64,000 bases of DNA from an uncultured Bacteroidales bacterium (GTDB taxonomy: Bacteria > Bacteroidota > Bacteroidia > Bacteroidales > Bacteroidaceae), in the NCBI GenBank assembly GCA_902787555.1, contig CADAGO010000020.1, positions 1 to 64,000 on the forward strand, given 5' to 3'. The position numbers and the translations under genes were made by a program. Under the pieces are notes generated by a model. It worked only from the letters and a program-made list of their open reading frames with translations. It was not told the DNA's origin and ran no database searches. Shown here in pieces: positions 8,165 through 16,440 of this stretch; within the stretch, counting starts at the first letter, position 1, and each line of letters begins with the position of its first letter.

Positions 8165-9937
8165 CTAAAGGGATGATTCTTTTACATGCTCAGAGTCCTC
8201 TTCCAAATAGAATGATGTGAGATAAGTAAACAGCTTTTTTGAAGAATCTAAATTATACAGCTTTTGGCTGATACGGTTTTTATAATTTGAAACAGCTTGT
8301 TTCTCAAGACCCATTAATCGCTGAATGTCGCCAGAACTGAAACGTAATCGTACAAGCATCACAATATCGATTTGCTTGTCGGTCAGTTTACTATAGGTGA
8401 ATTTCTTATATAACCGAGGGAAATGGTTCTGAAACTCTGTATGAAGAACATGCCAATCATTAATGGTCAGTTCAGGAAATTTGTTCCAGTAATCAGCCTT
8501 TTCCTTGAATCGTTGATAGATGACAGTCTGAAACATGGCCGTATCATCTTCCTTAACATCCAGACCATGCAGTTGAGTTACCAGAAGATTCTTTTCTTTT
8601 TTCAATTGTCTGATCTGCTCTTCTTGATGCTGCTCAAATTGTAAAGCATCTGATTTGAACTGTTGAAGCCCTTTTTCTGCAATTTCTATTTGCTCTTGAA
8701 CGGATTCATACTCCATGTGTAGTTGCAATACCTCAGCTTCTTGACTCCTTCTTTTCGTGTCGTATATCCAAAAGAGTAATAAAAACAGAACAATACCAAT
8801 TATTAGTATAACATATAAGGTATATCGTGTATTTATTGTCTCTATCTCCTTTTGCTGAGCTATCTTTTGATTTCGGCTATAATCATAAATGGCATCAACT
8901 TGACGCATTGCTTGGGCATGTTTGCTATTTTCAAGTACGTTGAAGGAGCGTTCATACAATGGTATCAAAGATACAACAGAATCTGTTATTTGTCGCGTTT
9001 TGAAAACTGATATCAGTCCTCTGTATGCGTCTAATTCAAAACCGTATGGGAGCAGACGTCTGTAGTAGTATTCCGCAGAGTCCAACATACCGATTCCTTC
9101 ATAGTAGATGCCCTTGGACTGATAATAGTGTTCCCGTGATTTGGCAATATTACCTTCTGTATCGAACAGACCGGATTGCGTCTCAAAGATGTCCATCAGT
9201 TCTTTCGCTTTTGGATAGTCATGGCGGGCAAGGTGGATATGGATGGCGGCAGGATAGACGCTGGCAGCTGCCTGAGGCATATCTGCTTGCGTATACAATT
9301 TATGCACACTGTCTGTCAGGGCAAGAATCATTGCTGTATCACTCATCAACTGATAGGCTCCGAGTTGCTTCTCTATGCCACGGATTGCCTGATAGGTGTT
9401 GCCTGCCTTCTCTGCATATATGCTAAACTTTCTGTTCGCCTCAATCTCTTCCTTAGGCATCAGCTGGCTGTGATACAGCTCTGCCATCTGGCCGTATATC
9501 TTCGTCAGGGCCCAGTTGTCGCAGTCGGGACTGAGGGTATCAGCCTGCTCTGTGGCATCGAGATACCACTGCAACGCCATCGGAGCCTCATGCCGTGTAA
9601 GGTAGATTCCACCCATGAGGTAATATGCCAACATCCGCTCATTCGCATTCCCATGACGGTCATAGTAGTCCACCACCTCCTGGAACACCGTATCTGACGG
9701 CATAGGCTTGCCAAGCTTATATGATGCATTGGCAAAGAGCAATAAATAGAATGCCCTCTCGGAACTTCCCTTTAGCTCTCCCCCTTTGAGGGGGAGTGAG
9801 GAGAGGGTCTCGTAAGCACTATCGGGATGGACCTCCATCAGAGCCTCCGCCCTGTCGAGTAATGCCCTCATCTCCCTGTCACCCGTACAGGCAACAAAGA
9901 GCAATAACAGTCCGATGATATACAATCCTTTGTGCAT
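8165..9937 (-). CDS. TPR membrane regulator with C-terminal HTH (Bacteroidales type)
   Basis: A 590-residue protein with a signal/lipobox start (LLLLFVAC, Cys17), about 330 residues of helical TPR-like repeats predicted outside the cytoplasm, one membrane helix (about 373-391, VILIIGIVLFLLLFWIY), a coiled coil rich in Glu/Gln, and a C-terminal LuxR/Spo0A-like helix-turn-helix (LTDKQIDIVMLVRLRFSSGD, then IQRLMGLEKQAVSNYKNRIS). Proteins of this shape are common one-component regulators in Prevotella and Bacteroides. They are thought to sense an envelope signal through the TPRs and bind DNA inside the cell. Residues LSSLPLKGGELKGSS, between the first two helices, are encoded by a palindromic repeat copy (9766-9811). 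A TATCTTTGC promoter box lies just upstream. Targets are unknown. Confidence 0.8.
   Translation of the reverse strand: MHKGLYIIGLLLLFVACTGDREMRALLDRAEALMEVHPDSAYETLSSLPLKGGELKGSSERAFYLLLFANASYKLGKPMPSDTVFQEVVDYYDRHGNANERMLAYYLMGGIYLTRHEAPMALQWYLDATEQADTLSPDCDNWALTKIYGQMAELYHSQLMPKEEIEANRKFSIYAEKAGNTYQAIRGIEKQLGAYQLMSDTAMILALTDSVHKLYTQADMPQAAASVYPAAIHIHLARHDYPKAKELMDIFETQSGLFDTEGNIAKSREHYYQSKGIYYEGIGMLDSAEYYYRRLLPYGFELDAYRGLISVFKTRQITDSVVSLIPLYERSFNVLENSKHAQAMRQVDAIYDYSRNQKIAQQKEIETINTRYTLYVILIIGIVLFLLLFWIYDTKRRSQEAEVLQLHMEYESVQEQIEIAEKGLQQFKSDALQFEQHQEEQIRQLKKEKNLLVTQLHGLDVKEDDTAMFQTVIYQRFKEKADYWNKFPELTINDWHVLHTEFQNHFPRLYKKFTYSKLTDKQIDIVMLVRLRFSSGDIQRLMGLEKQAVSNYKNRISQKLYNLDSSKKLFTYLTSFYLEEDSEHVKESSL
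9766..9811. repeat. Family A palindromic repeat, in frame inside the TPR regulator gene
   Basis: The segment contains CTCCCCCTTTGAGGGGGAG, a hairpin with 8-bp arms, followed by the family tail TGAGGAGAGGGTCT. It has the same arrangement as copies at 42222, 43675 and elsewhere, and it adds about 15 codons to the host gene without breaking the frame. Confidence 0.8.
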
Positions 9938-9953
9938 AAATGAATTTTTTGTT

Positions 9954-9962
9954 GCAAAGATA
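9954..9962 (-). promoter_or_regulatory. Promoter -7 box for the TPR regulator gene
   Basis: Minus-strand TATCTTTGC is a perfect TAnnTTTG match, 17 bp from the ATG at 9937. The leader would be very short (about 10 nt). The box touches the first copy of the 84-bp tandem repeat, so the repeats lie directly in the upstream control region. Confidence 0.6.
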
Positions 9963-10214
9963 GCAACAACCGAGCGAAGTACAAAATAAATCAGTATTTA
10001 TTTTTAATTCCGAGGTGCATTTTATCTTCGAGCGCAGCTCAAAGTCGCAACAACCGAGCGAAGTACAAAATAAATCAGTATTTATTTTTAATTCAAAGGT
10101 GCATTTTATCTTCGAGCGCAGCTCAAAGTAGCAACAACCGAGCGAAGTACAAAATAAATCAGTATTTATTTTTAATTCCGAGGTGCTTTTTATCTTCGAG
10201 CGCAGCTCAAAGTA
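9963..10214. repeat. Three 84-bp direct tandem repeats
   Basis: Three head-to-tail copies begin at 9963, 10047 and 10131, each starting GCAACAACCGAGCGAAGTAC and ending near GCGCAGCTCAAAGT. They differ at only a few bases. Each copy holds an inverted pair (ATAAATCAGTATTTAT) and the related words GAGCGAAG and GAGCGCAG. The array sits between the TPR regulator promoter and the candidate RNA promoter. An open frame on the minus strand through the repeats is an artefact of the 84-bp (28-codon) period. Confidence 0.95.
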
Positions 10215-10311
10215 GCATAATAAAACGAAAACGAAAAAAATGAAAAAATAGTAAAAATGAAAAAACAACGAAAATAGTAGATAGTAAATGGTTAAATAGC
10301 GAATTATTTTG

Positions 10312-10319
10312 TATCTTTG
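10312..10319 (+). promoter_or_regulatory. Promoter -7 box of the candidate ncRNA
   Basis: TATCTTTG followed by C is a perfect Bacteroidetes -7 box on the plus strand, with an AT-rich upstream region. No plus-strand protein gene follows before the terminator at 10527, so the expected transcript is non-coding. Confidence 0.6.
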
Positions 10320-10325
10320 CAAGTG

Positions 10326-10555
10326 AAAAATGCAATTGAGCCGAACAAATGCCAAGCTTACTTGAACATTATTGAGGCGTAGTTTGACGACTGCACAACC
10401 CTCACCCTCTTATCGTTTTTACTAGCTACTAATATGAAAAAGGGGGCAAAATAATCATTGTGTTATTGAATCTCCCATGGTCACAAGGCCATCACGCCGC
10501 ATGGCGGCTTGCGTAGCAAACAATAAAGGCAGGATGTGAGTCCTGCCTTTTATTT
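10326..10555 (+). ncRNA. Candidate structured non-coding RNA of about 225 nt (6S-like shape)
   Basis: This stretch lies between a clear promoter box and an intrinsic terminator and holds no credible protein gene. By eye it can fold into a long imperfect hairpin. AUUG and UGCCAAGC near the 5' end pair with GCUUG(C)GUA and CAAU near the 3' end, GCACAA pairs with UUGUGU, and CCCUC and UUUUU pair with GGGGG and AAAAA around the apical loop. A small hairpin, CGCC-GCAU-GGCG, sits on the 3' side. An extended rod with a side hairpin resembles 6S RNA, the RNA polymerase-binding regulator, but I cannot confirm that family by reading. A long leader with no gene is the alternative. Confidence 0.45.
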
Positions 10556-10556
10556 G
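10527..10556. terminator. Bidirectional intrinsic terminator
   Basis: GGCAGGA-TGTGAG-TCCTGCC forms a 7-bp GC-rich stem with TTTTATTT on the plus side and a run of A before it. It can therefore end both the plus-strand RNA and the minus-strand rnf operon, whose last gene stops at 10575. Confidence 0.8.
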
Positions 10557-10574
10557 TATGTACTTTTGTATGCT

Positions 10575-11174
10575 TTACAGTCCGAACAAGCGGCTCAGTC
10601 CGCCATCGACGCCACTGAAGCCCATGAAGGCCATGGCCAAGAGGCCGGCGGTGATGAGGGCTATCGGCATTCCGTCGAAGGGTTTCGGAACCTTGGAGAA
10701 CTGCAGCTGCTCGCGCAGTCCGGCGAAGACTACCATGGCCAGGGCGAAGCCGAGAGCCGTTGAGGCGGCATAGACGATACCTTGGAGCAGGTCGTAGTCC
10801 TTCTGGATGACGAGGATGGCTACACCGAGGATGCAGCAGTTGGTGGTAATCAGCGGCAGGAACACGCCGAGTGCCTGATAGAGGCTTGGCGACACTTTCT
10901 TGAGGATGATCTCGACCATCTGCACCAACGCGGCTATCACGAGGATGAAGGCGATGGTTTGCAGATACTGCAACCCGTTGGGATTGAGCACATAGTGCTG
11001 GATGAGGTATGTGACGATGGTGGCGAGCACGAGGACAAAGGTCACGGCTGCTCCCATACCTGATGCTGTGGATACTTTCTTCGACACGCCGAGGAACGGA
11101 CAGATGCCGAGGAACTGTGACAACACGATGTTGTTCACGAATATTGCGGTGATAAATATCAGAATGTATTCCAT
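10575..11174 (-). CDS. rnfA: Rnf complex membrane subunit A
   Basis: A 199-residue, six-helix membrane protein with the RnfA/RsxA signatures NNIVLSQFLGICPFLGVSKK near the N-terminus and LPLITTNCCILG in the middle. RnfA and RnfE form the inverted pair of core subunits that carry a membrane [2Fe-2S] centre; the conserved Cys residues are present (Cys25 and the NCC pair). It is the last gene of the rseC-rnfBCDGEA operon, 79 bp after rnfE, with a family A repeat and AT-rich ATTTACT words in the gap. The complex couples ferredoxin oxidation and NAD+ reduction to Na+ or H+ export in anaerobes. Length and motifs are normal. Confidence 0.97.
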   Translation of the reverse strand: MEYILIFITAIFVNNIVLSQFLGICPFLGVSKKVSTASGMGAAVTFVLVLATIVTYLIQHYVLNPNGLQYLQTIAFILVIAALVQMVEIILKKVSPSLYQALGVFLPLITTNCCILGVAILVIQKDYDLLQGIVYAASTALGFALAMVVFAGLREQLQFSKVPKPFDGMPIALITAGLLAMAFMGFSGVDGGLSRLFGL

Positions 11175-11228
11175 CTTCTCATTTACTATTTAACAATTTA
11201 CCATTTACTATTTATTTCCATTTTTCTA

Positions 11229-11255
11229 TTCCCCCTAAAGTGGGTTAGGGGGTCT
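11229..11255. repeat. Family A palindromic repeat in the rnfE-rnfA gap
   Basis: ATTCCCCCTAAAGTGGGTTAG followed by GGGGTCT is a diverged copy of the CCCCCT...AGGGGGTCT repeat. It lies between two genes of one operon, where it could fold in the mRNA. It is preceded by ATTTACTATTTA-type words (11180-11220). Confidence 0.6.
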
Positions 11256-11838
11256 ATTGTGCTCTCATTTTGTTCACGATGGCGATGAGGTAGCCGAGTG
11301 CGATAAAGGCACCTGGTGCAAGGACGAAGAGGAGCATGCCGTAGTTCTCGCCCTGAAGGGTAAAACCGAAGATGGCTCCTGTGCCGAGGAACTCACGCAC
11401 GGCTCCGAGGAGGGTGAGTGCGAGGGTGAAACCGATACCGATACCAATACCGTCACAGATGCTGGCCAGCGGGTTGTTCTTCGCTGCGAATGCCTCGGCG
11501 CGGCCGAGGATGATGCAGTTGACCACGATGAGTGGGATGAACAGTCCGAGGGTAGCATAGATATCGGGCACATAGGCCTGCATCACCATCTGCAGGATGG
11601 TTACGAGCGATGCGATGACGACGATGTACGATGGGATGCGCACCATGTCGGGTATCAGGTTCTTGATGAGCGAGATGATGAGGTTCGAGAGGATGAGCAC
11701 GAACATCGTTGCCAGGCCCATCGACATTCCGTTGATGGCGCTCGAGGTGGTACCGAGCGTCGGACACATACCGAGGAGAAGAACGAAGGTAGGGTTCTCC
11801 TTGATGATTCCGTTTAAGATTATTCTGAAGTTATTCAT
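11254..11838 (-). CDS. rnfE: Rnf complex membrane subunit E
   Basis: A 194-residue multi-pass membrane protein. The RnfE signatures are FVLLLGMCPTLGTTSSAING near the N-terminus and IPLIVVNCIILGRAEAFA in the middle; their Cys residues match those of RnfA and fit the shared membrane iron-sulfur centre. Its start overlaps the end of rnfG by 4 bp, showing translational coupling. Function is as part of the ion-translocating ferredoxin:NAD+ oxidoreductase. Length is normal for the family. Confidence 0.97.
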   Translation of the reverse strand: MNNFRIILNGIIKENPTFVLLLGMCPTLGTTSSAINGMSMGLATMFVLILSNLIISLIKNLIPDMVRIPSYIVVIASLVTILQMVMQAYVPDIYATLGLFIPLIVVNCIILGRAEAFAAKNNPLASICDGIGIGIGFTLALTLLGAVREFLGTGAIFGFTLQGENYGMLLFVLAPGAFIALGYLIAIVNKMRAQ

Positions 11839-12434
11839 CTGTCATGTCCTCCTTCCTGTTGGGTAGCCGCTGACGTTCCGTCGGGCTGCTGTTGTTTGTT
11901 TAACTCTTCGTAGGCATTCTGTACGGCGAGCAGGAAGGCACGTGAGGTGATGGTCGATGCAGTGATGGCATCGATGTCGCCTCCGTCCTTGCTGACGGTA
12001 AAGTTGGCCGTACCGGGGTTCTTGCCTGTGATGTCGCCTTTCTGACCTTTCTGGAACCATTCGCTGGCCTTGGCGCCCAGTCCCGGGGTCTCGGAGTGTT
12101 CGAGGATGGTGTAGCCGAGCACGGTACCTTCCTTGTCGAAGCCGACGAGCACCTTGAGTGCGCCGCCGAATCCGTTCGTAGTGCTTTGGATGGCAGTACC
12201 GAGGTCGGAGCGGTAGAAGGTGTAGTCGCCTACCTCCTCAGTGGTGTACTGGAAGTCGGCGTTGAGGTCCACACCCATGACTTGCTTGATGCCCTTGGCC
12301 AGGTTCTCGGCCTTTATCTTCTCGATCTGGGCAGATGTGGCGTAGTTGACGTATGCCAGTGCTGCGCCTGCTACGATGGTGATGAGTGTCAGCACTACCA
12401 CCATATTGATTAATGATGACTTGAGCTTTTTCAT
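11835..12434 (-). CDS. rnfG: Rnf complex FMN-binding subunit G
   Basis: A 199-residue protein with one N-terminal membrane helix (SLINMVVVLTLITIVAGAAL) and a periplasmic FMN-binding domain. The TASTITS motif near residue 160 holds the Thr to which FMN is expected to be attached by a phosphoester bond; GLGAKASEWF and a GDIDAIT segment are also typical. The C-terminal 25 residues are a Gln/Gly-rich tail. The gene overlaps both rnfD (4 bp) and rnfE (4 bp). Flavin transfer by ApbE is needed in the family; no apbE lies in the window. Confidence 0.95.
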   Translation of the reverse strand: MKKLKSSLINMVVVLTLITIVAGAALAYVNYATSAQIEKIKAENLAKGIKQVMGVDLNADFQYTTEEVGDYTFYRSDLGTAIQSTTNGFGGALKVLVGFDKEGTVLGYTILEHSETPGLGAKASEWFQKGQKGDITGKNPGTANFTVSKDGGDIDAITASTITSRAFLLAVQNAYEELNKQQQPDGTSAATQQEGGHDR

Positions 12435-13420
12435 TTCTTGACTACCTCCCCGAATCGCTTTGGTTTACAATAGTTATTAATCAATGGTGTGAATGCATTC
12501 ATGATCAGGATGGCAAACGACATGCCTTCCGGGTAGGCTCCCCAGGTACGGATGACCATCGTGAGCAGACCTATTGCCACACCGTAGATGAGCTGTCCCT
12601 TGTGGGTCATTGGCGAGGTGACATAGTCGGTAGCCATGAAGACGGCACCGAGCAACAGACCTCCGCTCAGCAACTCGTACTGAGGTGCTACATAGGTGGT
12701 TGGGTTGGCAAGATGCATCAGTCCAGAGAACACTGCTACAGTGACGAGGATTGATACTGGGATATGCCAAGTGATGATTTTCTTTACCAGAAGGTAGATT
12801 AGTCCGAGGAGGATGGCAATGGCGCAAACCTCTCCGAGACAGCCGCCCGTGTTACCGATGAGCATATCGGTTAGAGAGTTCGAAAGGTCGCTCATCGATG
12901 CCTCACCCTTCGCGATGAGTTTCATCGTGGCGAGCGGGGTAGCACCCGTTGTGGCATCGAGCGTCAGGAATCCCTGTCCTGGGGTTGGCCATGTGGTCAT
13001 CTGCACAGGGAAGGAGATGAGGAGGAATGCACGTCCTGCGAGGGCAGGGTTGAAGAGGTTGCATCCCAGACCGCCGAACGTCATCTTCACGACTCCGATG
13101 GCAAACAGCGCTCCGACAACCACCATCCACAATGGGAAGTTGGACGGGAGGTTGAACGCCAAGAGGATACCTGTGAGGATGGCAGAGCCGTCGGTAATCG
13201 TTGGACGTGGATTCTTCAACATGTATTTGTTAATGGCCCATTCAAAGAATACGCACGAGGCAACCGATACGGCTGTCACTGCGATGGCACTGATTCCAAA
13301 GAAATAGAATGAGCAAAGAAGGGCAGGGACGAGTGCGATGCACACCCCGTACATATTCTTCTTTACGCTGTCGCCCCCATGTACATGCGGCGACAAGGAT
13401 ATTGTGAGTTTATTTGCCAT
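12431..13420 (-). CDS. rnfD: Rnf complex membrane subunit D
   Basis: A 329-residue protein with about nine membrane helices. The family signature DATTGATPLATMK contains the Thr expected to carry covalent FMN. ISLSPHVHGGDSVKKNMYGV at the N-terminus and GGLGCNLFNPALAGRAFLL in the middle are classic RnfD/NqrB-like segments. It ends 4 bp inside rnfG and begins 1 bp after rnfC stops. RnfD is thought to take part in the electron path that drives ion movement through the membrane. Confidence 0.97.
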   Translation of the reverse strand: MANKLTISLSPHVHGGDSVKKNMYGVCIALVPALLCSFYFFGISAIAVTAVSVASCVFFEWAINKYMLKNPRPTITDGSAILTGILLAFNLPSNFPLWMVVVGALFAIGVVKMTFGGLGCNLFNPALAGRAFLLISFPVQMTTWPTPGQGFLTLDATTGATPLATMKLIAKGEASMSDLSNSLTDMLIGNTGGCLGEVCAIAILLGLIYLLVKKIITWHIPVSILVTVAVFSGLMHLANPTTYVAPQYELLSGGLLLGAVFMATDYVTSPMTHKGQLIYGVAIGLLTMVIRTWGAYPEGMSFAILIMNAFTPLINNYCKPKRFGEVVKK

Positions 13421-13421
13421 A

Positions 13422-14765
13422 TTACTTCGCGTTTCTTGATCTGATTATTCCCATTACTGTTGATTTGCCCAGACGGATGTAGTCGAGCAGCGGACGGTTG
13501 GCAGGACAAGTGAACTGGCATGAGCCGCACTCGATACAGCTCACCACATCTTCCTTTTCCAAGCGCTCCCACATCTGCTGTTCGGCGCACTGGCTGAGAA
13601 GGTATGGCTCCAATCCCATCGGACAGGCACCTACGCACTTGCCGCAGCGGATGCAGTTCTCCACCTCACCACGCTTAGCTTCCTTCTCGTTCATGATGAG
13701 CACGCCCGACGAACCTTTGCAGATCGGTACATCGGTATTCAGGAGTGCCTTACCCATCATCGGACCGCCACCGATGACCTTACCGGTATCTTCGGGCAGA
13801 CCTCCGCAGGCATCGATGAGCTGGCTCATCGGAGTACCCATACGGGTGAGGAAGTTGCTGGGGTGAGCCAGGCTCTTTCCTGTCACGGTGACGATGCGTT
13901 CGAACAACGGCTTGTTCTTCATCACTGCCTCATACACGGCAAAGGCGGTACCTACATTCTGGATGATGGCTCCAACGCTGACCGGCAGGGCTGGAGGTGC
14001 TGGCACCTGACGGCCTACGACAGCATCGATGAGCTGCTTCTCGCCGCCCTGCGGATATTTCACCTTCAAGGGTACAATCTCGATGCCGGGATAGGCTTTC
14101 GCTTTCTCCTGCATCAGTGCGATGGCATCGGGCTTGTTGTTCTCAATGCCGATAAAGCCTTTCTTCACATCGACAGCCTTCATCAGGAGGGTCAGACCCA
14201 CGATGATTTCGTCGGCATGCTCGAGCATCAGACGATGGTCGGCTGTGAGGTAAGGTTCACACTCTACGGCATTGATGATGACCCACTCAGGCTTACTCCC
14301 AGGAGGAGGCATCAGCTTCACGTGGCACGGGAAGCAAGCGCCACCCATTCCCACGATGCCGGCTTTCTGTATCTTGTCGATGATGTCCTTGCTGGTCAGC
14401 TCAGGACGGTCGGCGAGGGTCACGAGGTCGGTCGAGCGGTCGATACTCTCTTCCCATTCGTCCCCCTCAACGGTAATGAACACGGCAGGTTTCTTATAAC
14501 CGCTTGCCTCGATAATCGTATCGATTTTCTGCACGGTACCCGATACGGACGAGAAGATAGGAGCGGACACGAATCCACCTGCTTCGGCAATCATCTGTCC
14601 CACCTTTACCTTATCGCCTTTCTGGACGATAGGCTTGGCAGGGGCGCCGATATGCTGTCCCATAGGGAACACAGCTATCTTTGGCAGTTCAGCAACTCTT
14701 ATTGGTTCGGCTGCTGACAATTTATTCTCTGCGGGATGTACTCCACCTATTCTAAATGTCTTCAT
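13422..14765 (-). CDS. rnfC: Rnf complex NADH-binding subunit C
   Basis: A 447-residue peripheral subunit. It has an N-terminal Rnf-Nqr barrel-sandwich (FRIGGVHPAENK, then PMGQHIGAPAKPIV), the NADH/FMN-binding segment with GIVGMGGACFPCHVK and a NAVECEPYL motif, a SLBB domain, and two C-terminal [4Fe-4S] sites: CIRCGKCVGACPMGL and CIECGSCQFTCPANRPL. It exchanges electrons with NAD+ in the complex. Its first codons overlap the end of rnfB by 4 bp. All expected cysteines are present. Confidence 0.97.
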   Translation of the reverse strand: MKTFRIGGVHPAENKLSAAEPIRVAELPKIAVFPMGQHIGAPAKPIVQKGDKVKVGQMIAEAGGFVSAPIFSSVSGTVQKIDTIIEASGYKKPAVFITVEGDEWEESIDRSTDLVTLADRPELTSKDIIDKIQKAGIVGMGGACFPCHVKLMPPPGSKPEWVIINAVECEPYLTADHRLMLEHADEIIVGLTLLMKAVDVKKGFIGIENNKPDAIALMQEKAKAYPGIEIVPLKVKYPQGGEKQLIDAVVGRQVPAPPALPVSVGAIIQNVGTAFAVYEAVMKNKPLFERIVTVTGKSLAHPSNFLTRMGTPMSQLIDACGGLPEDTGKVIGGGPMMGKALLNTDVPICKGSSGVLIMNEKEAKRGEVENCIRCGKCVGACPMGLEPYLLSQCAEQQMWERLEKEDVVSCIECGSCQFTCPANRPLLDYIRLGKSTVMGIIRSRNAK

Positions 14766-15892
14766 GCGTTCTTCGTTTTAAGTCCCAATAATATTTGCTG
14801 TGATACGGGCAGCGGAGCAGTGAAGTCATAGTCTTTCACCTCTGCTGATTCGCTCTTGCTCTCGCCCTTCACCAAATCGACTGTTCCTGCAAGCATGAAC
14901 TGCTGTGAAGGCAACAGCGGAGCATCGAACTTCACCTCGATAGGTTTGTCGTACGGACGGGTGTTGGTGCTCTTTGCTGCAGGAGCAGTGTTTTGGGCAG
15001 CTGGAGCTGCTGCTGAGCTGGCTGCTGGTTTAGCAGCAGGAGCCGCAGGTTTCTTGATTTCCTTACGTGGCTCACCCAGCATGATGATACATGCCTTAGG
15101 ACAAGCCTCTTCGCAAGCACGGCAGGAGATGCATTTCTCTGCGTCGATATACGAGAGGTTGTTCTCTACCGTGATGGCTTCTGCACCACATACGTTTTTA
15201 CACTTACCGCATCCGATACATGAAGCGGCACATACCTTGTTGGCAACGGCACCCTTGTCCTTGTTCATACAAGTGACTACCATACCTTGCTTCTGCTCGT
15301 CAACCTGACGGATTTCGATGATGGTACGTGGACAAGCCTTTGCACAAGCGCCACAGGCCGTACACTTCGTGCGGTCCACTTCTGGCAGACCCGTTGCAGG
15401 ATTGATCTTAATGGCACCGAACTGGCATGCAGCCACACAGTCGCCACATCCCAGACAGCCATACTGACAGCCGGTCTCACCTTGAGCCGTTGTGTTGGCG
15501 ATGCGGCAATTCTTCACTCCGTCGTATTCTACGACTCTCGGACGATTCTCGCACGTACCGTTACAGCGAACCACAGCTACCTTGGGTGCACTCACTGCGG
15601 CTTCCATACCAAGGATGGCTGCCACCTTGTTCATACACTCCTGGCCACCTACCGGACATGAAAGCCCTTCGAGCGAACCCTGGTCGGCTGCTTTGACACA
15701 AGCTGCCGCCATACCGCCACATCCAGGGAATCCACAGCCACCGCAGTTGGCACCAGGCAATGATTCCTGTACCTGACCGATGCGAGGATCTTCTTTTACT
15801 GCAAATTTCTTGGCTGTGCCCCAAAGCACCAATGCTGCAATCAGACCGATTGCTCCAAGAACGCATACAGCAATTAAGATTACATTTGTCAT
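14762..15892 (-). CDS. rnfB: Rnf complex ferredoxin-type subunit B
   Basis: A 376-residue subunit. A single N-terminal membrane helix is followed by the four-Cys cluster domain (NCGGCGFPGCGGM) and then four CxxCxxCxxxC sites: CLGCGDCVAAC, CTACGACAKAC, CIGCGKCKNVC and CISCRACEEAC. This makes at least five predicted [4Fe-4S] clusters, as in long RnfB proteins of anaerobes, and more than enterobacterial RsxB. An Ala/Pro/Lys-rich linker (EIKKPAAPAAKPAASSAAA) leads to a C-terminal tail with two PxxxSQQ-type repeats (LLPSQQFML and LPVSQQILL). RnfB is the entry point for electrons from ferredoxin. The start is 15 bp after rseC. Confidence 0.95.
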   Translation of the reverse strand: MTNVILIAVCVLGAIGLIAALVLWGTAKKFAVKEDPRIGQVQESLPGANCGGCGFPGCGGMAAACVKAADQGSLEGLSCPVGGQECMNKVAAILGMEAAVSAPKVAVVRCNGTCENRPRVVEYDGVKNCRIANTTAQGETGCQYGCLGCGDCVAACQFGAIKINPATGLPEVDRTKCTACGACAKACPRTIIEIRQVDEQKQGMVVTCMNKDKGAVANKVCAASCIGCGKCKNVCGAEAITVENNLSYIDAEKCISCRACEEACPKACIIMLGEPRKEIKKPAAPAAKPAASSAAAPAAQNTAPAAKSTNTRPYDKPIEVKFDAPLLPSQQFMLAGTVDLVKGESKSESAEVKDYDFTAPLPVSQQILLGLKTKNA

Positions 15893-15907
15893 AATTATAA
15901 TAAGTTT

Positions 15908-16330
15908 TTACACGATTTTTTTGTCTATCCAGAATTCAAACTGCTTACTCAGAACACCGTTCATCAGGTGTAGGGTCAGATAATAGATTGCCAACAGCAC
16001 CACCATGATTCCGATGGCCAGCAGCTCGTTAATGTGGAACAAGCCGATTGCACAGAACAGCCAGGCTACGATGACGACGAGGGGCACGACAAACGCCAGA
16101 ATCACTGCGTTGCGACCCATTGCCATCGACCCATAGACCATCACCTGTTCGCCGACAGCATAGTCCTGCCCGTTCGAGCGGCATTCGATGATTTTCTCCT
16201 TACTCTCAGAACTGTGACACAACGCCTTCGCTTCGCAAGCACTGCAAGCAGATGCCTGCAAGATGCGAACACGTACCTTTCCATCGCTCACGCTTTCAAC
16301 CCTCCCGCTATGTTCAATTCTGTTTTTCAT
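15908..16330 (-). CDS. rseC: RseC/SoxR-reducing-system family membrane protein
   Basis: About 140 residues starting MKNRIEHSGRVESVSD. The N-terminal RseC domain has the Cys signature SACSACEAKALC, followed by two membrane helices and a short tail. RseC family proteins travel with Rnf/Rsx operons and are linked to redox regulation and maintenance of the complex. A longer reading that starts with TTG at 16345 would begin inside the promoter-like box TACTTTTG, so ATG at 16330 is preferred; the transcript would then have almost no leader. It is the first gene of the rnf operon. Confidence 0.85.
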   Translation of the reverse strand: MKNRIEHSGRVESVSDGKVRVRILQASACSACEAKALCHSSESKEKIIECRSNGQDYAVGEQVMVYGSMAMGRNAVILAFVVPLVVIVAWLFCAIGLFHINELLAIGIMVVLLAIYYLTLHLMNGVLSKQFEFWIDKKIV

Positions 16331-16334
16331 TCTG

Positions 16335-16342
16335 CAAAAGTA
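16335..16342 (-). promoter_or_regulatory. Promoter -7 box of the rseC-rnf operon
   Basis: Minus-strand TACTTTTG, followed by C, matches TAnnTTTG and is only 4 bp from the chosen ATG (16330). This predicts a leaderless or nearly leaderless mRNA for the rnf operon. The region upstream (16346-16382) is made of ATTTACCATTTA-type words. Confidence 0.5.
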
Positions 16343-16440
16343 CAAAATATTTACTATTTACCATTTATCATTTACCATTTTTTTTACAAATAAGGTGTGT
16401 TTCTGCATAAAAACAGTATGTTTTTGCTTTTTGCAAGAGT

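Noticed and set aside
9963..10214. Tandem repeats as a CRISPR array
   Set aside because: Units are contiguous without unique spacers and only three copies exist; no cas genes are nearby.
9879..10355. Minus-strand open frame of 158 codons through the tandem repeats
   Set aside because: It is open only because the repeat length (84 bp) is a multiple of three; it has low-complexity repeats and covers promoter boxes.
11257..11817. Plus-strand open frames opposite rnfE, rnfC and rnfB (also 13863-14717)
   Set aside because: They are mirror frames of conserved rnf genes; their residues (His/Asp/Glu-rich) have no family features.
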